A model generated the notes under the pieces. The model searched no databases. It saw only the letters and a list, made by a program, of their open reading frames with translations, and was not told the DNA's origin. Positions 1-10,082 of a stretch of DNA of 64,000 nucleotides are shown piece by piece (the stretch's first letter is position 1; the number at the start of each line of letters is the position of its first letter). The DNA lies in assembly GCA_008682415.1 (NCBI GenBank), contig VANK01000004.1:62001-126000 (forward strand). Reading direction: 5' to 3'. This DNA is from Acidobacteria bacterium AB60 (GTDB lineage: Bacteria > Acidobacteriota > Terriglobia > Terriglobales > Acidobacteriaceae). The position numbers and the translations under genes are program-made.

Positions 1-1
1 G

Positions 2-1528
2 GCGCAGGCCGCCGGGCGGCAGCGCGAAATGGCTATGCATCTCGCTCTGGGCGCGTCGCGCGTCCGGCTGCGCGCAAGGCTGCTTGTGGAAAGCCTGCTC
101 CTGGGCGCTGGCGGAGGCCTGCTCGGAATCCTGCTTGCCACCTGGGCTACCGGCGCCCTCTCGGCATTTCGCTTGCCCGCCCCCGTGCCCCTCAACGCGC
201 GCATCAGCGAAGATTGGCGCACGTTGCTGTTCACCTTCGCGCTCAGCATGATCGCGGGGATTGCCCTGGGCGTAGGACCGGCATGGGCGGCATCCCGCCC
301 AGCCATGGCCAATGCTCTCCGCGGCGAGGACGGGCTGAGTGGCACGCGCCGCCGTTTCAGCGTCCGAAACATCCTGGTCGTGGCGCAGGTCGCCATGTCG
401 GTAACCCTGCTGCTGCTGACCGGCCTGTTCCTGCGCAGCCTTCAGAGCGCAGCCCGCATCGACATCGGCTTCCGGCCCGCGGGCTTGGCAATGCTCGCCG
501 TCGATCCTCGCCTCAATGGATACACCCCCGAGCAGACCAGCCGCTTTCTGGCGCAGCTGCGCCAGCGCGCCGCGGCGCTTCCGGGCGTCGATGCAGTAGT
601 CTGCACCGACGAGCCGATGCTCTCCGGCGGCAACCGCAGCGACGGCTTCACGGTCGCGGGCCGCTCTGGCAAAGACAACCCGATCACCTTCGCGGATGAA
701 TACATGGTCACGCCCGGGTACTTTGCCACCATGGGCACCCCCCTGGTGGCTGGGCGCGACTTCACCACGGATCGCGCCGATGGTGCCAGAACCGCCGTCG
801 TGAACCGGGCGCTCGCCGAGCGCTTGTTCTCCGGCCAGAATCCCATCGGCCAGCACATTCACGGCGGCAATTGGACCTACGAGATCATCGGCATCGCCGC
901 CAACGCCAAATCGCGCACCCTCGGCGAAGAGACGCGGCCGATTCTGTACCGCTCGCTGGATCAGAGCGTTGCGGAAGACCCTGCCCTGATGGGCTACACG
1001 CTGGTCGTACACACCGCCGGCAACCCCGCCATGCTCTTCGAGCCGCTGCGGCGCCAGGTCTACGCTCTCGATCCTGCCATCGCCATCTTCAACCAGGAAA
1101 CCATGGAAGAGCACGTTCGCTCCGCCTACTTCCTGCCGCACCTCGCCGCCATTCTCTTCGGCGTCTTCGGATTCATCGGGCTGGTCCTCGCCAGCACGGG
1201 CCTGTACGGCGTCATGAGCTACGCCGTGGCGCGGCGTACCCGCGAAATCGGCATCCGCATGGCGCTGGGCGCGCGCCGGAGCGCCGTGGAGCAGCTGTTC
1301 CTGCGCCAGGGGGCGGTCCTGACCGTGATTGCCCTTGCCGTCGGATGGCCGGTCGCCTGGATAGCTTCCCGCGTGGTGCGCACCTTCCTGTACGGGGTCG
1401 AGCCGCACGACGTCGCCACATTTGTAGTAGTCCCCTTTGCTATGGCAGCGGTGGCCCTGGCAGCATGCTGGATTCCCGCCCGACGGGCGGCGCAGGTCGA
1501 GCCCGCGGAGACCTTGCGCGCCGAATGA
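2..1528 (+). CDS. ADOP/MacB-like ABC transporter permease, C-terminal part (5' end outside window)
   Basis: The frame is already open at base 2, and the residues before the first ATG (base 29) continue the family motif before the LALGASR signature, so the gene begins left of the window. The visible part has transmembrane helices near residues 15-30 and 60-80, a periplasmic MacB-type core domain at about 110-350, and a final FtsX block of three helices from about 375 to 490 with a second MALGARR motif. Such two-block permeases are expanded in Acidobacteriota and usually stand without their own ATPase gene. The substrate is unknown; efflux or lipoprotein-type mechanotransmission is inferred from the MacB relationship. 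Confidence 0.88.
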   Translation, partial: AQAAGRQREMAMHLALGASRVRLRARLLVESLLLGAGGGLLGILLATWATGALSAFRLPAPVPLNARISEDWRTLLFTFALSMIAGIALGVGPAWAASRPAMANALRGEDGLSGTRRRFSVRNILVVAQVAMSVTLLLLTGLFLRSLQSAARIDIGFRPAGLAMLAVDPRLNGYTPEQTSRFLAQLRQRAAALPGVDAVVCTDEPMLSGGNRSDGFTVAGRSGKDNPITFADEYMVTPGYFATMGTPLVAGRDFTTDRADGARTAVVNRALAERLFSGQNPIGQHIHGGNWTYEIIGIAANAKSRTLGEETRPILYRSLDQSVAEDPALMGYTLVVHTAGNPAMLFEPLRRQVYALDPAIAIFNQETMEEHVRSAYFLPHLAAILFGVFGFIGLVLASTGLYGVMSYAVARRTREIGIRMALGARRSAVEQLFLRQGAVLTVIALAVGWPVAWIASRVVRTFLYGVEPHDVATFVVVPFAMAAVALAACWIPARRAAQVEPAETLRAE

Positions 1529-1573
1529 CCCCCGGCGCGCACACTTCCGCCTCCAGCGGGATAACATCGGCTT

Positions 1574-2506
1574 GTGGACACGATTCAATGGCTGCTCGAT
1601 TCCGACCCCGCCCTCCGCTGGCAAGCGATGCGCGACCTCACCGATGCTCCTCCCGCGGAGATTGCCGCACAGCGGGGCCGCATTGCCCACGAGGGATTGG
1701 GCGCCGCCATCCTGAAGACGCAGGATGCGGACGGAGCCTGGCGCAAGAAGGGCGCGCGGGCGTGGCGCACCACCCTGTTCACCTTGCAGCTCCTCCGCGC
1801 CACCGGCGTTGACCCTTCCGACCCCGCGGTCCACGCCGCGCTCGCCCTCCCGTCAACCAACCTGCGATGGAACGACAACGGCGAAGGCTGGAACCTGCGC
1901 CCCGCCCAGACCGGAGGAAACCCGTTCTTTGAAGGCGAAGAGGAGCCGTGCATCAACGGCGGTGTCCTCGCCTTCGGTAGCTACTTCGGCCATCCCTCTG
2001 CGAATCTCGCGCGAAGGCTGCTTGGCGAACAGCTTGAAGACGGTGGCTGGAACTGCGAAGCCCCGCCCAGTTCCCGCTCCTCCTATCACACCACCCTCTG
2101 CGTGCTCGAAGGGCTTCTCGAGTATGAGAAAGCCACCGGCGGCGCACCCGAAATCGCGGCAGCCCGGGAAAAAGGAGAGGAGTATCTGCTCCGCCGCGGC
2201 CTCTTCCGCAGGCTCTCCACCGGCGAGATAGCCAGCCAGGACTTTCTCCAATTCGCCTTTCCCGTGGAGTACCACTATGACCTGCTGCGCGCGCTGGAAT
2301 ACTTCCACGCCGCCAGGCGAAGAGACTCCCGGATGAGCCACGCCATCAGTCTTATCGAGAGCCGTCGCCGCGACGACGGCTCCTGGGCGCTCGATCGAAC
2401 CTCGGACGTGCCGGCCATCGCTCCTCCGGACGAAACCGAAGGCACACCAAGCCGGTGGACGACCCTGCGCGCCCTCCGCGTGCTGCGGTGGTACGCGGCG
2501 GCCTGA
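1574..2506 (+). CDS. Squalene-cyclase/prenyltransferase-fold protein, cytoplasmic
   Basis: A 310-residue protein with a GTG start 45 bases after the permease stop. It has no signal peptide. It carries QW-like alpha/alpha-barrel repeats, clearest around residues 155-170 (DGGWNCE) and 255-262 (DDGSWAL), as in terpene cyclase and prenyltransferase beta-subunit folds. It is about half the length of squalene-hopene cyclase and I do not see the cyclase DxDD acid motif, so a true cyclisation reaction is doubtful. The fold call is reasonable; the function is unknown. It converges on the next gene with a 45-bp gap. Confidence 0.75.
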   Translation: MDTIQWLLDSDPALRWQAMRDLTDAPPAEIAAQRGRIAHEGLGAAILKTQDADGAWRKKGARAWRTTLFTLQLLRATGVDPSDPAVHAALALPSTNLRWNDNGEGWNLRPAQTGGNPFFEGEEEPCINGGVLAFGSYFGHPSANLARRLLGEQLEDGGWNCEAPPSSRSSYHTTLCVLEGLLEYEKATGGAPEIAAAREKGEEYLLRRGLFRRLSTGEIASQDFLQFAFPVEYHYDLLRALEYFHAARRRDSRMSHAISLIESRRRDDGSWALDRTSDVPAIAPPDETEGTPSRWTTLRALRVLRWYAAA

Positions 2507-2551
2507 GCAGCACTCAAGGCCCGATCGGCGGTCAATCAATCGGAACGGCGC

Positions 2552-3700
2552 TCAATCCCCGGCGTAGTCGCGCCGCAGAGTCACCTTTTGCCCCGTCCGC
2601 GCCGACTGCCGCGCCGCATCCAGAATCTGCATCACCTTGATGTTCGTCTCCAGCGAACTCAAGTCGCCGCGCGGATCGACCTTGCCCGCACGTACAGCCT
2701 CGAGATAGCTCAACGAGTCGTGCTGCTCCTCCGGCAGAGACGGCGCCGCTTCGGCGTGCTCCTGCGATTCATGATCCATCCTTAACCGGACATGATCGTT
2801 GCCCACGGTGATCAGATACCCCGTCGATCCGTACACCTCCATGTCCTTGCGGCTGAAGGGCCAGTTCCATGAGGCCATCAGAACCGCCTGCGCGTGCGGG
2901 TACTGCAGGATCACCGTCGCGTCGTCATCGACATTGCGATACGTCTCCGGCTTGTCGTGATTCACCACCGCCGTCACGGTCAGGGGCAGTTCCCCGTGCA
3001 TGAGCCATGTCACCAGGTCAGCGCCGTAGCAGCCGAAATCGTACAGAGCGCCCGCCCCGTTTTGCGCCGGATCAGTCAGCCACGAGAGAAACTCCGGCTG
3101 CACGTGGATCTCTGCTGGCCCTTCATGGCCGTCGTGCACAACGAACCTGCGCGGCGGGCCCAGCTTGTTCGCGCGCAGCGCGTCGAATGCCGCGCGATTC
3201 GAGGCGTACCAGGTCGTCTCGTAGTTCACCAGCACGCGTACGTTGTAATGACGCGCCATGTCGCGAATGTGATACGCATCGTCGACCGAGATCGTCAGCG
3301 GCTTCTCCACCATCACCGAAACGCCGTATTGCGCAGCAATATCGATCGCCGGCCGATGCTGCGAGATCGGTGTGTACACCAGCACCCAGTCGGGGCGCCG
3401 CACCTCGATCATGTTCGCCTCGCTTTTGAAGAACAGCGAAGCGTCCAGGTGAAACTTGTCCCGATACTTGTCGGTAAGCGAAGAGTTCGCCTCCGCGATA
3501 CCCACAAGCTGCACCTCCGGATGGCGCGGAAGGCCGCTCAAAAATCCGTCCACGTGCCCGTGCTCGAGTCCCACGATCGCAACGCGCATCGGCTGCGGCT
3601 GGCCGCCCGTGTAGGAAGGCAGGTCCGTGCGCGGGGACTGCTGCGCGGACGCGGTCACGGTCAGCCCGGCAATCAAAACGGCGAAAAGAAAGCGCTGCAT
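2552..3700 (-). CDS. Exported Gfo/Idh/MocA-family oxidoreductase
   Basis: 382 residues with a Sec-type signal peptide (about 1-19, ending ASA-Q). The mature protein begins with a Rossmann nucleotide-binding fold (MRVAIVGLEHGH, residues 38-49) and has the family EKP motif (VMVEKPL, about residue 130). The C-terminal alpha/beta domain follows at about 155-360. Members use NAD(P)H to oxidise or reduce sugars and cyclitols, and the export signal points to periplasmic carbohydrate modification. The substrate cannot be told from sequence. A GGGAGAAG ribosome site lies just before the ATG. Confidence 0.85.
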   Translation of the reverse strand: MQRFLFAVLIAGLTVTASAQQSPRTDLPSYTGGQPQPMRVAIVGLEHGHVDGFLSGLPRHPEVQLVGIAEANSSLTDKYRDKFHLDASLFFKSEANMIEVRRPDWVLVYTPISQHRPAIDIAAQYGVSVMVEKPLTISVDDAYHIRDMARHYNVRVLVNYETTWYASNRAAFDALRANKLGPPRRFVVHDGHEGPAEIHVQPEFLSWLTDPAQNGAGALYDFGCYGADLVTWLMHGELPLTVTAVVNHDKPETYRNVDDDATVILQYPHAQAVLMASWNWPFSRKDMEVYGSTGYLITVGNDHVRLRMDHESQEHAEAAPSLPEEQHDSLSYLEAVRAGKVDPRGDLSSLETNIKVMQILDAARQSARTGQKVTLRRDYAGD

Positions 3701-3904
3701 GAAGTCTTCTCCCGAGGAGGATTGTAGCGGCCAAATCCTATTGCCGCAGCAGGCACACCTCCCTGGCGACGCCCTGCAAGACGTTCCAGGCGGCCGCTTC
3801 GCTCGCTCTCTGCCGCTCTATCAACACGAAAGGAGCAACTTCTTCCGGTTTCTGCTGTTCATAGTCCGCAAGGGGCGGTGTGTCCGCCCGGAAAGGCACG
3901 GTAC

Positions 3905-4441
3905 ATGCGCATTTCTTCTCTTCTGTCGGTCCGGTCGCTTCTTCTCCTGCTCGCGCTCGCCGCCTCCGCGGCAGCGGGCGCGCAGTCGCTGCACAACAGC
4001 GATGCCTACTTCGGCTACAGTCGTCTCGGCTCCAATACCTTCTATCCCAATGTCGGTGGACTCAATGGCTGGAACGCCGCCGTCCACATCCACATGCGTC
4101 CCTTCCTTGGAGCGGAGGGCGACGTCGCCCATTGGGGCCTGGGCGCCAGCGCCGACATCCCCAAAACCACCAGCTACCTCTTCGGCCCCCGCGTTACCCT
4201 CAAAGCCCTGGGCGTGGCCCTGTTCGCCCATGGATTGATCGGCGGCGAACACTCCTCCAGCAGCGCCGGCGTCAACATCAGCCAAAGCAACTTCGCCTAC
4301 GCCCTCGGCGGCGGCGTCGACCTCCCCGTCCTTCCCTTCTTCGCCTGGCGCGTCGGCGCTGATCGCATCACAGCCCCCAATCTATCTCCCGCAAACGGAC
4401 AGAAATATCGATTCAACACGGGACTGGTTTTGCGCTTCTAA
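3905..4441 (+). CDS. Small outer-membrane beta-barrel-like protein
   Basis: 178 residues starting at ATG 3905; the longer open frame from 3878 would spoil the signal peptide. The signal covers about 1-23 with a leucine/alanine-rich core and an AGA-Q cleavage. The rest alternates polar and hydrophobic residues with aromatic girdle positions (YFGYSR near the mature N-terminus) and ends in RFNTGLVLRF, the terminal-phenylalanine pattern of OmpA/OmpW-like eight-stranded barrels. Many acidobacterial outer-membrane proteins share this size. No specific function can be assigned. Confidence 0.7.
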   Translation: MRISSLLSVRSLLLLLALAASAAAGAQSLHNSDAYFGYSRLGSNTFYPNVGGLNGWNAAVHIHMRPFLGAEGDVAHWGLGASADIPKTTSYLFGPRVTLKALGVALFAHGLIGGEHSSSSAGVNISQSNFAYALGGGVDLPVLPFFAWRVGADRITAPNLSPANGQKYRFNTGLVLRF

Positions 4442-4987
4442 GCGTTGCAGGAGACCCGGCTCGCCCCCGTCCCTTTCCGGGATCTGTTCCGGGCAAGCCA
4501 GTCTCCGGTGCACCATCGCTCCATACCGATGCTGTGAGCCGTACTCCCTTCCCAGGCTACGGCTCACCCGCATCGTTTGCCGCCCTAATGTAGATAGCTA
4601 TACGGCTGAGCGGCCTTGCGTGGGACAAGGCTGTTCCGCCCGCCGGGGAGGGCTGCATCAAGCAGGTCGACTCCGGCAACTCTGGGGAGACCCAAGGCAA
4701 GCTGTTCGCGGGGCCCGGTTGCAGGATGCGATTCATCCACTCCTGTAAGGTGAGAACACGGGGTTTGCGCGAAGGTTGCACGCGCGTGCCTGCTCCCGCA
4801 ATCTCACACAAAACAAAATAGATAGAATCATCTCCCCAGCAAGCATTCTGCGTAAAAATGCGGTAACACGCGAACTTCTTGCATAGGCCTTCGCGTAAAA
4901 AAGTGGAGGCGGCTCAGCCGGCTCCTTTGCCAGCGCACTCTTAGCCCCGCGCGTAATCCCGCGGAACTCCATCACGTCCATCTCAAC
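4442..4987. other. Intergenic region with a perfect 10-bp inverted repeat
   Basis: No convincing gene in 546 bases. GTGAGCCGTA at 4534-4543 pairs perfectly with TACGGCTCAC at 4558-4567 across a 14-base loop. No T-run follows, so it is not a standard intrinsic terminator. The rest is GC-rich until about 4800 and then AT-richer up to the next gene, which may hold that gene's promoter. An unrecognised small RNA cannot be excluded. Confidence 0.45.
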
Positions 4988-5233
4988 GTGGGGAACCAAT
5001 TTCGCTGTCCATGTTGTGGGTACCGGACACTGGCCCGTCCCGAGGCGCTGGAGCTCTGCCCCGTGTGCTGGTGGGAAGACGACGGCCAGGAGGACGAAGA
5101 TGCCTCCGAGGTGCGGCTCACGGTGAACGGAGCGCTCAGCCTTACGGAGGCGCGGACGCACTTCGCCCAGTGTGGCGCAGCACATCCGCGCTTTCTGCCC
5201 TACGTGCGCAGACCGTATTCGCTGGAAATGTAG
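4988..5233 (+). CDS. CPCC-family cysteine-rich small protein
   Basis: 81 residues from a GTG start. Two paired-cysteine motifs, CPCCGY at residues 7-12 and CPVCWWED at 24-31, form a likely zinc-ribbon, followed by an acidic stretch and the conserved LTxNGALSLTEAR segment seen in the bacterial CPCC family (Cys_rich_CPCC). Family members are small cytoplasmic proteins of unknown function. The GTG is chosen because no ATG is in frame upstream and the CPCC motif normally lies within the first ten residues. Confidence 0.72.
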   Translation: MGNQFRCPCCGYRTLARPEALELCPVCWWEDDGQEDEDASEVRLTVNGALSLTEARTHFAQCGAAHPRFLPYVRRPYSLEM

Positions 5234-5257
5234 TCGGCCCTCTCCCGGGAAATCCTC

Positions 5258-5965
5258 CTACTGATCGGCCGTTCCGTCCGACCATTGATGCACCGGGATC
5301 AGGTACGTCGTCAGATGCTCCCACTTGGCATCCAGCGCGTAGATCGGCGAACCGGCAGCGTTCGCTCCCCACCCCGCCGGCTCCGAGTCCGAAACGAACA
5401 TCATCAGGTGCGGATGCCAGTGTCCCGCGTGATCGTCCAGGTAGCCCTGCTTCGAAAGCATGTAGCACATCGCTCCCGGCTCCATCGCCGGAAGCGCCTT
5501 CTTGTCCAGCGCCGCCGTGATGGTCTCCACCAGCTTCGTCTTCGATCCGCCCGCCAGAATCACTTCGGTCTTCCTTAGAGTCCGGGGAAGATACGAACGC
5601 GCCGCGGCCGCATTCATACACAGTGGCCCGCGTATCTTCGGATTCCAGAAGTTGGGGTCGTCAATCGGCGCCGACCACGAGCGCTCCACAAGGCACACGA
5701 ACCCGTTCTTCCCCTTCACTTCCGTCTCATAGCCATGCCGCCCCAGCACCAGCACCTCCGCATCGCGCGAGATGGACTCCGGCGCGGCACTCCGCGCCAA
5801 CGCCACCTCGGCGCTCCTGTCCTCCATCAGGTACTGGTCAATCGAAGCCATGTTCGGATAGGGCGATTTGACCTCCTGCGCAAGCGCACGCCCAGCCATG
5901 GCGCACATCATCATGCACGCGACCTTGCCCATCCAGCCGATCTTTCCGCTCCTTCTCACGTTCAT
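5258..5965 (-). CDS. Exported hypothetical protein
   Basis: 235 residues. The start at 5965 is preferred over 5998 because GGAGGT lies just upstream and the protein then opens with a basic n-region and a methionine-rich hydrophobic core ending GRALA-Q, a credible signal peptide. The mature protein contains a conserved-looking MCYMLSKQGYLDDHAGHWHPHLMMF-type stretch (about 165-190; only key features noted: paired histidines and methionines) and a WEHLTTYLIPVHQW tail. I recognise similar exported acidobacterial proteins but no functional domain. Confidence 0.65.
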   Translation of the reverse strand: MNVRRSGKIGWMGKVACMMMCAMAGRALAQEVKSPYPNMASIDQYLMEDRSAEVALARSAAPESISRDAEVLVLGRHGYETEVKGKNGFVCLVERSWSAPIDDPNFWNPKIRGPLCMNAAAARSYLPRTLRKTEVILAGGSKTKLVETITAALDKKALPAMEPGAMCYMLSKQGYLDDHAGHWHPHLMMFVSDSEPAGWGANAAGSPIYALDAKWEHLTTYLIPVHQWSDGTADQ

Positions 5966-6193
5966 TGCGGGACCTCCAAAGGAGAGAAGCCTCTCCAAAA
6001 TAGATTGATATCAACATATTTCTGCCCGGCTTGGCAAGCAGAAACAGGCCGGCGCCATACCCTCTCCATGGGCGCGATTCCCCGCCTCACAACCTCACCC
6101 CGGGCAGAGGTAAGAAACTTTAGGCATTCCCTCTCCTGCCTTTCACCCCCTCCGCGGTTTGACCCTGCTGAGCCAACCCTCTTACCATGAGAG

Positions 6194-7678
6194 ATGAATT
6201 TCCCCGCCAGCGGAGGGCCTCCTCCGCGGCAGTTTTTTTCGGCGCAAGTCGCCTGGAAGGCAGAGAAGTTGACCTCCACTGACACCCTCGAGAACAAGCA
6301 GAACCCCGCCGCCGAAGGCGCGGCCGAGCACGTGGAACACAGCCACGAAGGCCACGATCACGAGCATGGGCACGACCACGAGCACGGCCATGAGCATCAT
6401 CATCACGGGCCGGTATTGAACCCTGAGTGCACCCGCGAACTGGTGCTCGACGTCCCCGCCGAGGAGGTTTCCAAGACCTTCCGCACCGTGACGCGCAACT
6501 ACCAGAAGTACGCCAAGATCCCCGGCTTCCGCGCCGGCAAGGTCCCTGAGACCGTCGTCAAGCGCCGCTTCGCCGAGCAGATCCGCAAGGACGTCATCGA
6601 CCAGCTCCTCCCCGAAAAATTCAACCAGGGCGTTCGCGACCTGGGTGTGGCTCCGGTCGGGCAGCCCCAGGTTACCGAGCTCACCATTGAAGACGGCCAG
6701 CCCCTGCACGTCAAAGCAGTCTTCGAGTTCATTCCGCCCTTCTCGGTTGAGGGCTACAAGGACGTAACGGTACCCAAGCCCCCCGTCGACATCACTGAAG
6801 ACGAGTTCCAGCAGGAGATGACCCAGCTCCGCGAGAGCCGCGCCACCGTCGAACCGGTCGAAGAAGACCGCGCCATCCACGACGGCGACTGGGCTGAGAT
6901 CACCTACACCGGCAAAGTGGAAGGCGCCGACGACGCGCCCCCCGTCTCCGGCGAAGACACCCTCGTCGAAGTCGGCGGCAAAGACACCGTCGAAGCCTTC
7001 TCCTCCGCCCTGCGCGGCGCCAAGGCCGGACAGCAGCTCCACGTCGCCGCCACCTACCCGGCCGACTATCCCGAAGCCAAGCTCGCCGGCAAGACCGTCG
7101 ACTACGACATCGACGTCAAATCCATCAAGAAGCGCACCCTGCCCGAGCTCAACGACGACTTCGCCAAAGAGGTAGGAGACTACGACAACCTGGCCGCTCT
7201 CGAAAACCGCGTCCGCGAGCACCTGGCAAACCGCAAGCGGCGCAGCGTCGAGGGCGAAACCAAGGACCGCCTCATGCAAGCCCTCATTCAGCGCTTCCCC
7301 ATCGCCGTCCCCGAGTCCCTCGTGCAGGAGCAGGTGGATGCCCGCCTTGACCGCGGGCTGCGCGCCCTCGCCGCCCAGGGCATGTCGACCGAGCAGATGC
7401 GCAAGCTCGACTTCGCCCGCCTCCGCGAGGCCCAGCGCGAGAGCGCCGTCGCCGAGGTGAAGTCCGGCCTCCTGCTCGCCCGCATCGCCCATGAGGAGGG
7501 TGTCGACATCTCCGACGAAGAATTGGACCGCGAAATTCAGATCGCCGCCATCCAAAGCCGTGAACCGGTTGAAGCCCTCCGCGCCCGTTTGACTCAAGAT
7601 GGCGGTCTGGCTAGAATCCGGGAACAACTGAAACGCGAAAAGACGGCTCAATTGTTGTATGAACGGCTACCCGCCTGA
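6194..7678 (+). CDS. tig: Trigger factor (ribosome-associated chaperone/PPIase) with His-rich N-terminal extension
   Basis: Up to 494 residues, longer than the usual 430-450. The ribosome-binding domain carries the [12 protein letters not shown] version of the GFRxGxxP signature at about residue 113; an FKBP-type PPIase domain follows at about 230-310, then the helical substrate-binding arms. The extension before the ribosome-binding domain contains a cluster of H, E, D and G at about residues 48-75 with more than a dozen histidines. The start is uncertain: ATG 6194 or TTG 6269, both of which keep the His cluster. The tig-clpP-clpX order is the classical quality-control cluster. Confidence 0.93.
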   Translation: MNFPASGGPPPRQFFSAQVAWKAEKLTSTDTLENKQNPAAEGAAEHVEHSHEGHDHEHGHDHEHGHEHHHHGPVLNPECTRELVLDVPAEEVSKTFRTVTRNYQKYAKIPGFRAGKVPETVVKRRFAEQIRKDVIDQLLPEKFNQGVRDLGVAPVGQPQVTELTIEDGQPLHVKAVFEFIPPFSVEGYKDVTVPKPPVDITEDEFQQEMTQLRESRATVEPVEEDRAIHDGDWAEITYTGKVEGADDAPPVSGEDTLVEVGGKDTVEAFSSALRGAKAGQQLHVAATYPADYPEAKLAGKTVDYDIDVKSIKKRTLPELNDDFAKEVGDYDNLAALENRVREHLANRKRRSVEGETKDRLMQALIQRFPIAVPESLVQEQVDARLDRGLRALAAQGMSTEQMRKLDFARLREAQRESAVAEVKSGLLLARIAHEEGVDISDEELDREIQIAAIQSREPVEALRARLTQDGGLARIREQLKREKTAQLLYERLPA

Positions 7679-7753
7679 AGCAGGCAGGTAGATTTTCCGC
7701 GTCGCTGGACAGCCCTTATCACCGGCATGCGGGAAACCTAAACGGCAAGGAGC

Positions 7754-7770
7754 GGGGCGCCGGGCGCCCC
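7754..7770 (+). promoter_or_regulatory. GC hairpin between tig and clpP
   Basis: GGGGCGC (7754-7760) pairs with GCGCCCC (7764-7770) over a 3-base loop, 25 bases before the clpP start. There is no T-run, so it is more likely an RNA-processing or stability element in the tig-clpP transcript, or part of a leader, than a terminator. Confidence 0.3.
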
Positions 7771-7794
7771 TCAGGGAAGCGAGAAGAAGAAGAC

Positions 7795-8388
7795 ATGGCA
7801 TTGGTACCCATGGTGGTAGAGCAGACGAGCCGGGGCGAACGCGCCTACGACATTTACTCTCGCCTGCTGCGCGACAACATCATCTTCCTGGGCACGCCGA
7901 TCGACGATCAGGTAGCCAATCTCATTGTGGCGCAGATGCTGTTCCTCTCCGGCGAAGATCCGGAGAAGGACATTCAGCTCTACATCAACTCCCCCGGCGG
8001 TTCCATTACCGCTGGATTGGCGATTTATGACACAATGCAATACATCAAGAACAACGTGACAACCTTTTGCATCGGTCAGGCGGCCAGCATGGGCGCTTTT
8101 CTTCTCCTGGCCGGCACCAAGGGCAAGCGCTTTGCTCTCCCCAATTCGCGTATCCTCATTCATCAGCCCTCCATGGGCGGGCTGAGCGGCCAGGCTACCG
8201 ACATCGATATCCATGCGCGCGAAATCCTTAGAATCCGCGAGATCACCAATAGCCTCATGGCTAAGCACACCGGTCAGCCCCTCGACCGGATCGAGCGCGA
8301 CGTGGAACGCGACTTCATCATGAACGCCCAGCAATCCAAAGAGTACGGCATCATCGACGAAATTATCGATCGGCCCCGCAGCACGTAA
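7795..8388 (+). CDS. clpP: ATP-dependent Clp protease proteolytic subunit
   Basis: 197 residues, normal length. The catalytic triad is visible: Ser98 in GQAASMGA, His123 in ILIHQP and Asp173 in ERD. The oligomer-forming YINSPGGS motif is at residues 63-70. ClpP forms a double heptamer that degrades unfolded proteins delivered by ClpX or ClpA. It lies between tig and clpX on the same strand, 116 bases after tig, and is probably co-transcribed with clpX. Confidence 0.98.
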   Translation: MALVPMVVEQTSRGERAYDIYSRLLRDNIIFLGTPIDDQVANLIVAQMLFLSGEDPEKDIQLYINSPGGSITAGLAIYDTMQYIKNNVTTFCIGQAASMGAFLLLAGTKGKRFALPNSRILIHQPSMGGLSGQATDIDIHAREILRIREITNSLMAKHTGQPLDRIERDVERDFIMNAQQSKEYGIIDEIIDRPRST

Positions 8389-8458
8389 ACGACAGGGCCA
8401 ATATCAACTCTCTGCGGGATCAAATCCAATTCGGCCGGGCCGAAGGAGTAGTCGAACC

Positions 8459-9730
8459 ATGAAAACGCGCACGGGACCTGAAGAAGCATTGCGCTGCTCG
8501 TTCTGCCACAAATCTCAGGACGCGGTGGCCAAGTTGATCTCGTCGCCCAGCGACTATCCACGCGCCTACATCTGCGATGAGTGCGTCGCGGTCTGCAACT
8601 CGATCCTCGAGGACGACCGCGGCGAATCCCACCCCTCCACGACTGCGGGCCACCTTCCTAAACCTCAGGAAGTCAAAAACTTCCTCGATGACTACGTCAT
8701 CGGCCAGGATCAGACCAAGAAGAAGCTGGCCGTCGCCGTCTACAACCACTACAAGCGCATCCAGATGAACCGCATGCGCAACAACGAGGTCGAGCTGGCC
8801 AAGTCCAACATCCTCCTCATTGGTCCCACCGGCTCCGGCAAGACCCTCCTGGCCCACACCCTGGCCAAGATGCTTGACGTCCCCTTCGCCATCGTCGACG
8901 CCACCACCCTCACTGAAGCCGGCTACGTGGGCGAAGACGTGGAGAACATCATCCTCAAGCTCCTCCAGGCCGCCGACGGCGATGTCACCCGCGCCCAGCA
9001 GGGCATCATCTACATCGATGAGATCGATAAGATCGGCCGCAAGGACGAGAACCCCTCCATCACCCGCGACGTCAGCGGCGAAGGCGTCCAGCAGGCCCTG
9101 CTCAAGATCCTCGAAGGCACCGTAGCCAACGTGCCTCCCCAGGGCGGCCGCAAGCATCCGCACCAGGAATTCACCGCCGTCGACACCACCAACATCCTCT
9201 TCATCTGCGGCGGTGCCTTCGTCGGCCTCGAGCGCGTCGTCGGTCGCCGCGTCGGCAAAAAGGCCCTGGGCTTCAAGACCTCAGACGCCGAAGCCGATGC
9301 GGCCACCACCCGCAATCATCGCGACACCGAGCTGCTCCGCAAGACCGAGCCGCAGGATCTTATCAAGTACGGGCTTATTCCCGAGTTTGTCGGCCGCCTG
9401 CCTGTCATGGGCATCCTCGACGAGTTGGACGAAGCCGCGCTGGTCGAGATCCTCACCAAGCCCCGCAACGCCATCCTCAAGCAGTACCAGCGCCTCTTCG
9501 AGTATGAGAACGTGCGCCTGCACTTCTCCACCGAAGCGGTGGGCGCCGTCGCCCGCGAAGCCCTGGCCCGCAAGGTCGGCGCCCGCGGCCTCCGCATGAT
9601 CCTCGAAGAGCTCATGCTCGACCTCATGTACCACCTGCCCAACAACAAGCGCGTGCGCGACCTCGAGATCACGCGTGAGATGGTCGAACGCCGCGACCTC
9701 TCACTGTGCCTGCTGGAAAAGGCGGGTTAA
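8459..9730 (+). CDS. clpX: ATP-dependent Clp protease ATP-binding subunit ClpX
   Basis: 423 residues. The N-terminal C4 zinc finger uses Cys13, Cys16, Cys39 and Cys42. The AAA+ domain has Walker A GPTGSGKT (122-129), Walker [10 protein letters not shown] (about 182) and a sensor-2 GARGLR motif near the C-terminus. ClpX unfolds substrates and threads them into ClpP. It begins 70 bases after clpP and ends before a strong terminator. Confidence 0.98.
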   Translation: MKTRTGPEEALRCSFCHKSQDAVAKLISSPSDYPRAYICDECVAVCNSILEDDRGESHPSTTAGHLPKPQEVKNFLDDYVIGQDQTKKKLAVAVYNHYKRIQMNRMRNNEVELAKSNILLIGPTGSGKTLLAHTLAKMLDVPFAIVDATTLTEAGYVGEDVENIILKLLQAADGDVTRAQQGIIYIDEIDKIGRKDENPSITRDVSGEGVQQALLKILEGTVANVPPQGGRKHPHQEFTAVDTTNILFICGGAFVGLERVVGRRVGKKALGFKTSDAEADAATTRNHRDTELLRKTEPQDLIKYGLIPEFVGRLPVMGILDELDEAALVEILTKPRNAILKQYQRLFEYENVRLHFSTEAVGAVAREALARKVGARGLRMILEELMLDLMYHLPNNKRVRDLEITREMVERRDLSLCLLEKAG

Positions 9731-9752
9731 AGGGAAGCAAGCATCGCACGTC

Positions 9753-9790
9753 AAAGCCCGGACTTCGCATTGCGAGTCCGGGCTTTCTTG
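9753..9790 (+). terminator. Intrinsic terminator of the tig-clpP-clpX unit
   Basis: AAAGCCCGGACT (9753-9764) pairs with AGTCCGGGCTTT (9775-9786) over a 10-base loop, followed by CTT. It lies 23 bases after the clpX stop. Confidence 0.85.
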
Positions 9791-9849
9791 CGTCTGGCAG
9801 CCGGCATTGGACATCACATAAACAGAATTTCTACAATCATTTGCATGCC

Positions 9850-10082
9850 ATGAAGACAGCTATCACTCTTGAGATCGACTCCAATCTCCTGCGCGAAGCC
9901 AAAATCCTCGCGGCCAGGAAGGGCACTTCACTCGCGCCCTCTTTGCCGAGCGCCTGGAAGAGCTCGTCCGCGAGAGAAAGGGATTCGACTTGGCGCGCAA
10001 AAGCGCTCTCGCCCGGCTGCGCACCGGGTTCGCGCTCAACTGGCCCCCGCCCGCTGCGCGCGACGAATTGCATGAGCGATAA
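9850..10082 (+). pseudogene. Frameshifted VapB-type antitoxin remnant
   Basis: The ATG at 9850 opens a ribbon-helix-helix-like N-terminus (MKTAITLEIDSNLLREAKI). After about 26 residues the frame is lost by an apparent one-base deletion near 9927-9930. In the next frame the antitoxin continues as TRALFAERLEELVRERK and runs to a TAA at 10080-10082. The remnant of the toxin gene starts at ATG 10072, overlapping this stop exactly as in intact vapBC operons. Rejoining the two frames gives a protein of about 77 residues, normal for VapB. Confidence 0.75.

Noticed and set aside
4570..4800. Possible structured RNA (RNase P, 6S, SRP or tmRNA)
   Set aside because: None of the universally conserved sequence elements of these RNAs could be found.
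4557..4811. 84-codon minus-strand frame in the 4.4-5.0 kb gap
   Set aside because: No ribosome site or recognisable domain; composition does not resemble neighbouring genes.
6182..7651. 489-codon minus-strand frame opposite tig
   Set aside because: Antisense shadow for the same reason; trigger factor is certain on the plus strand.
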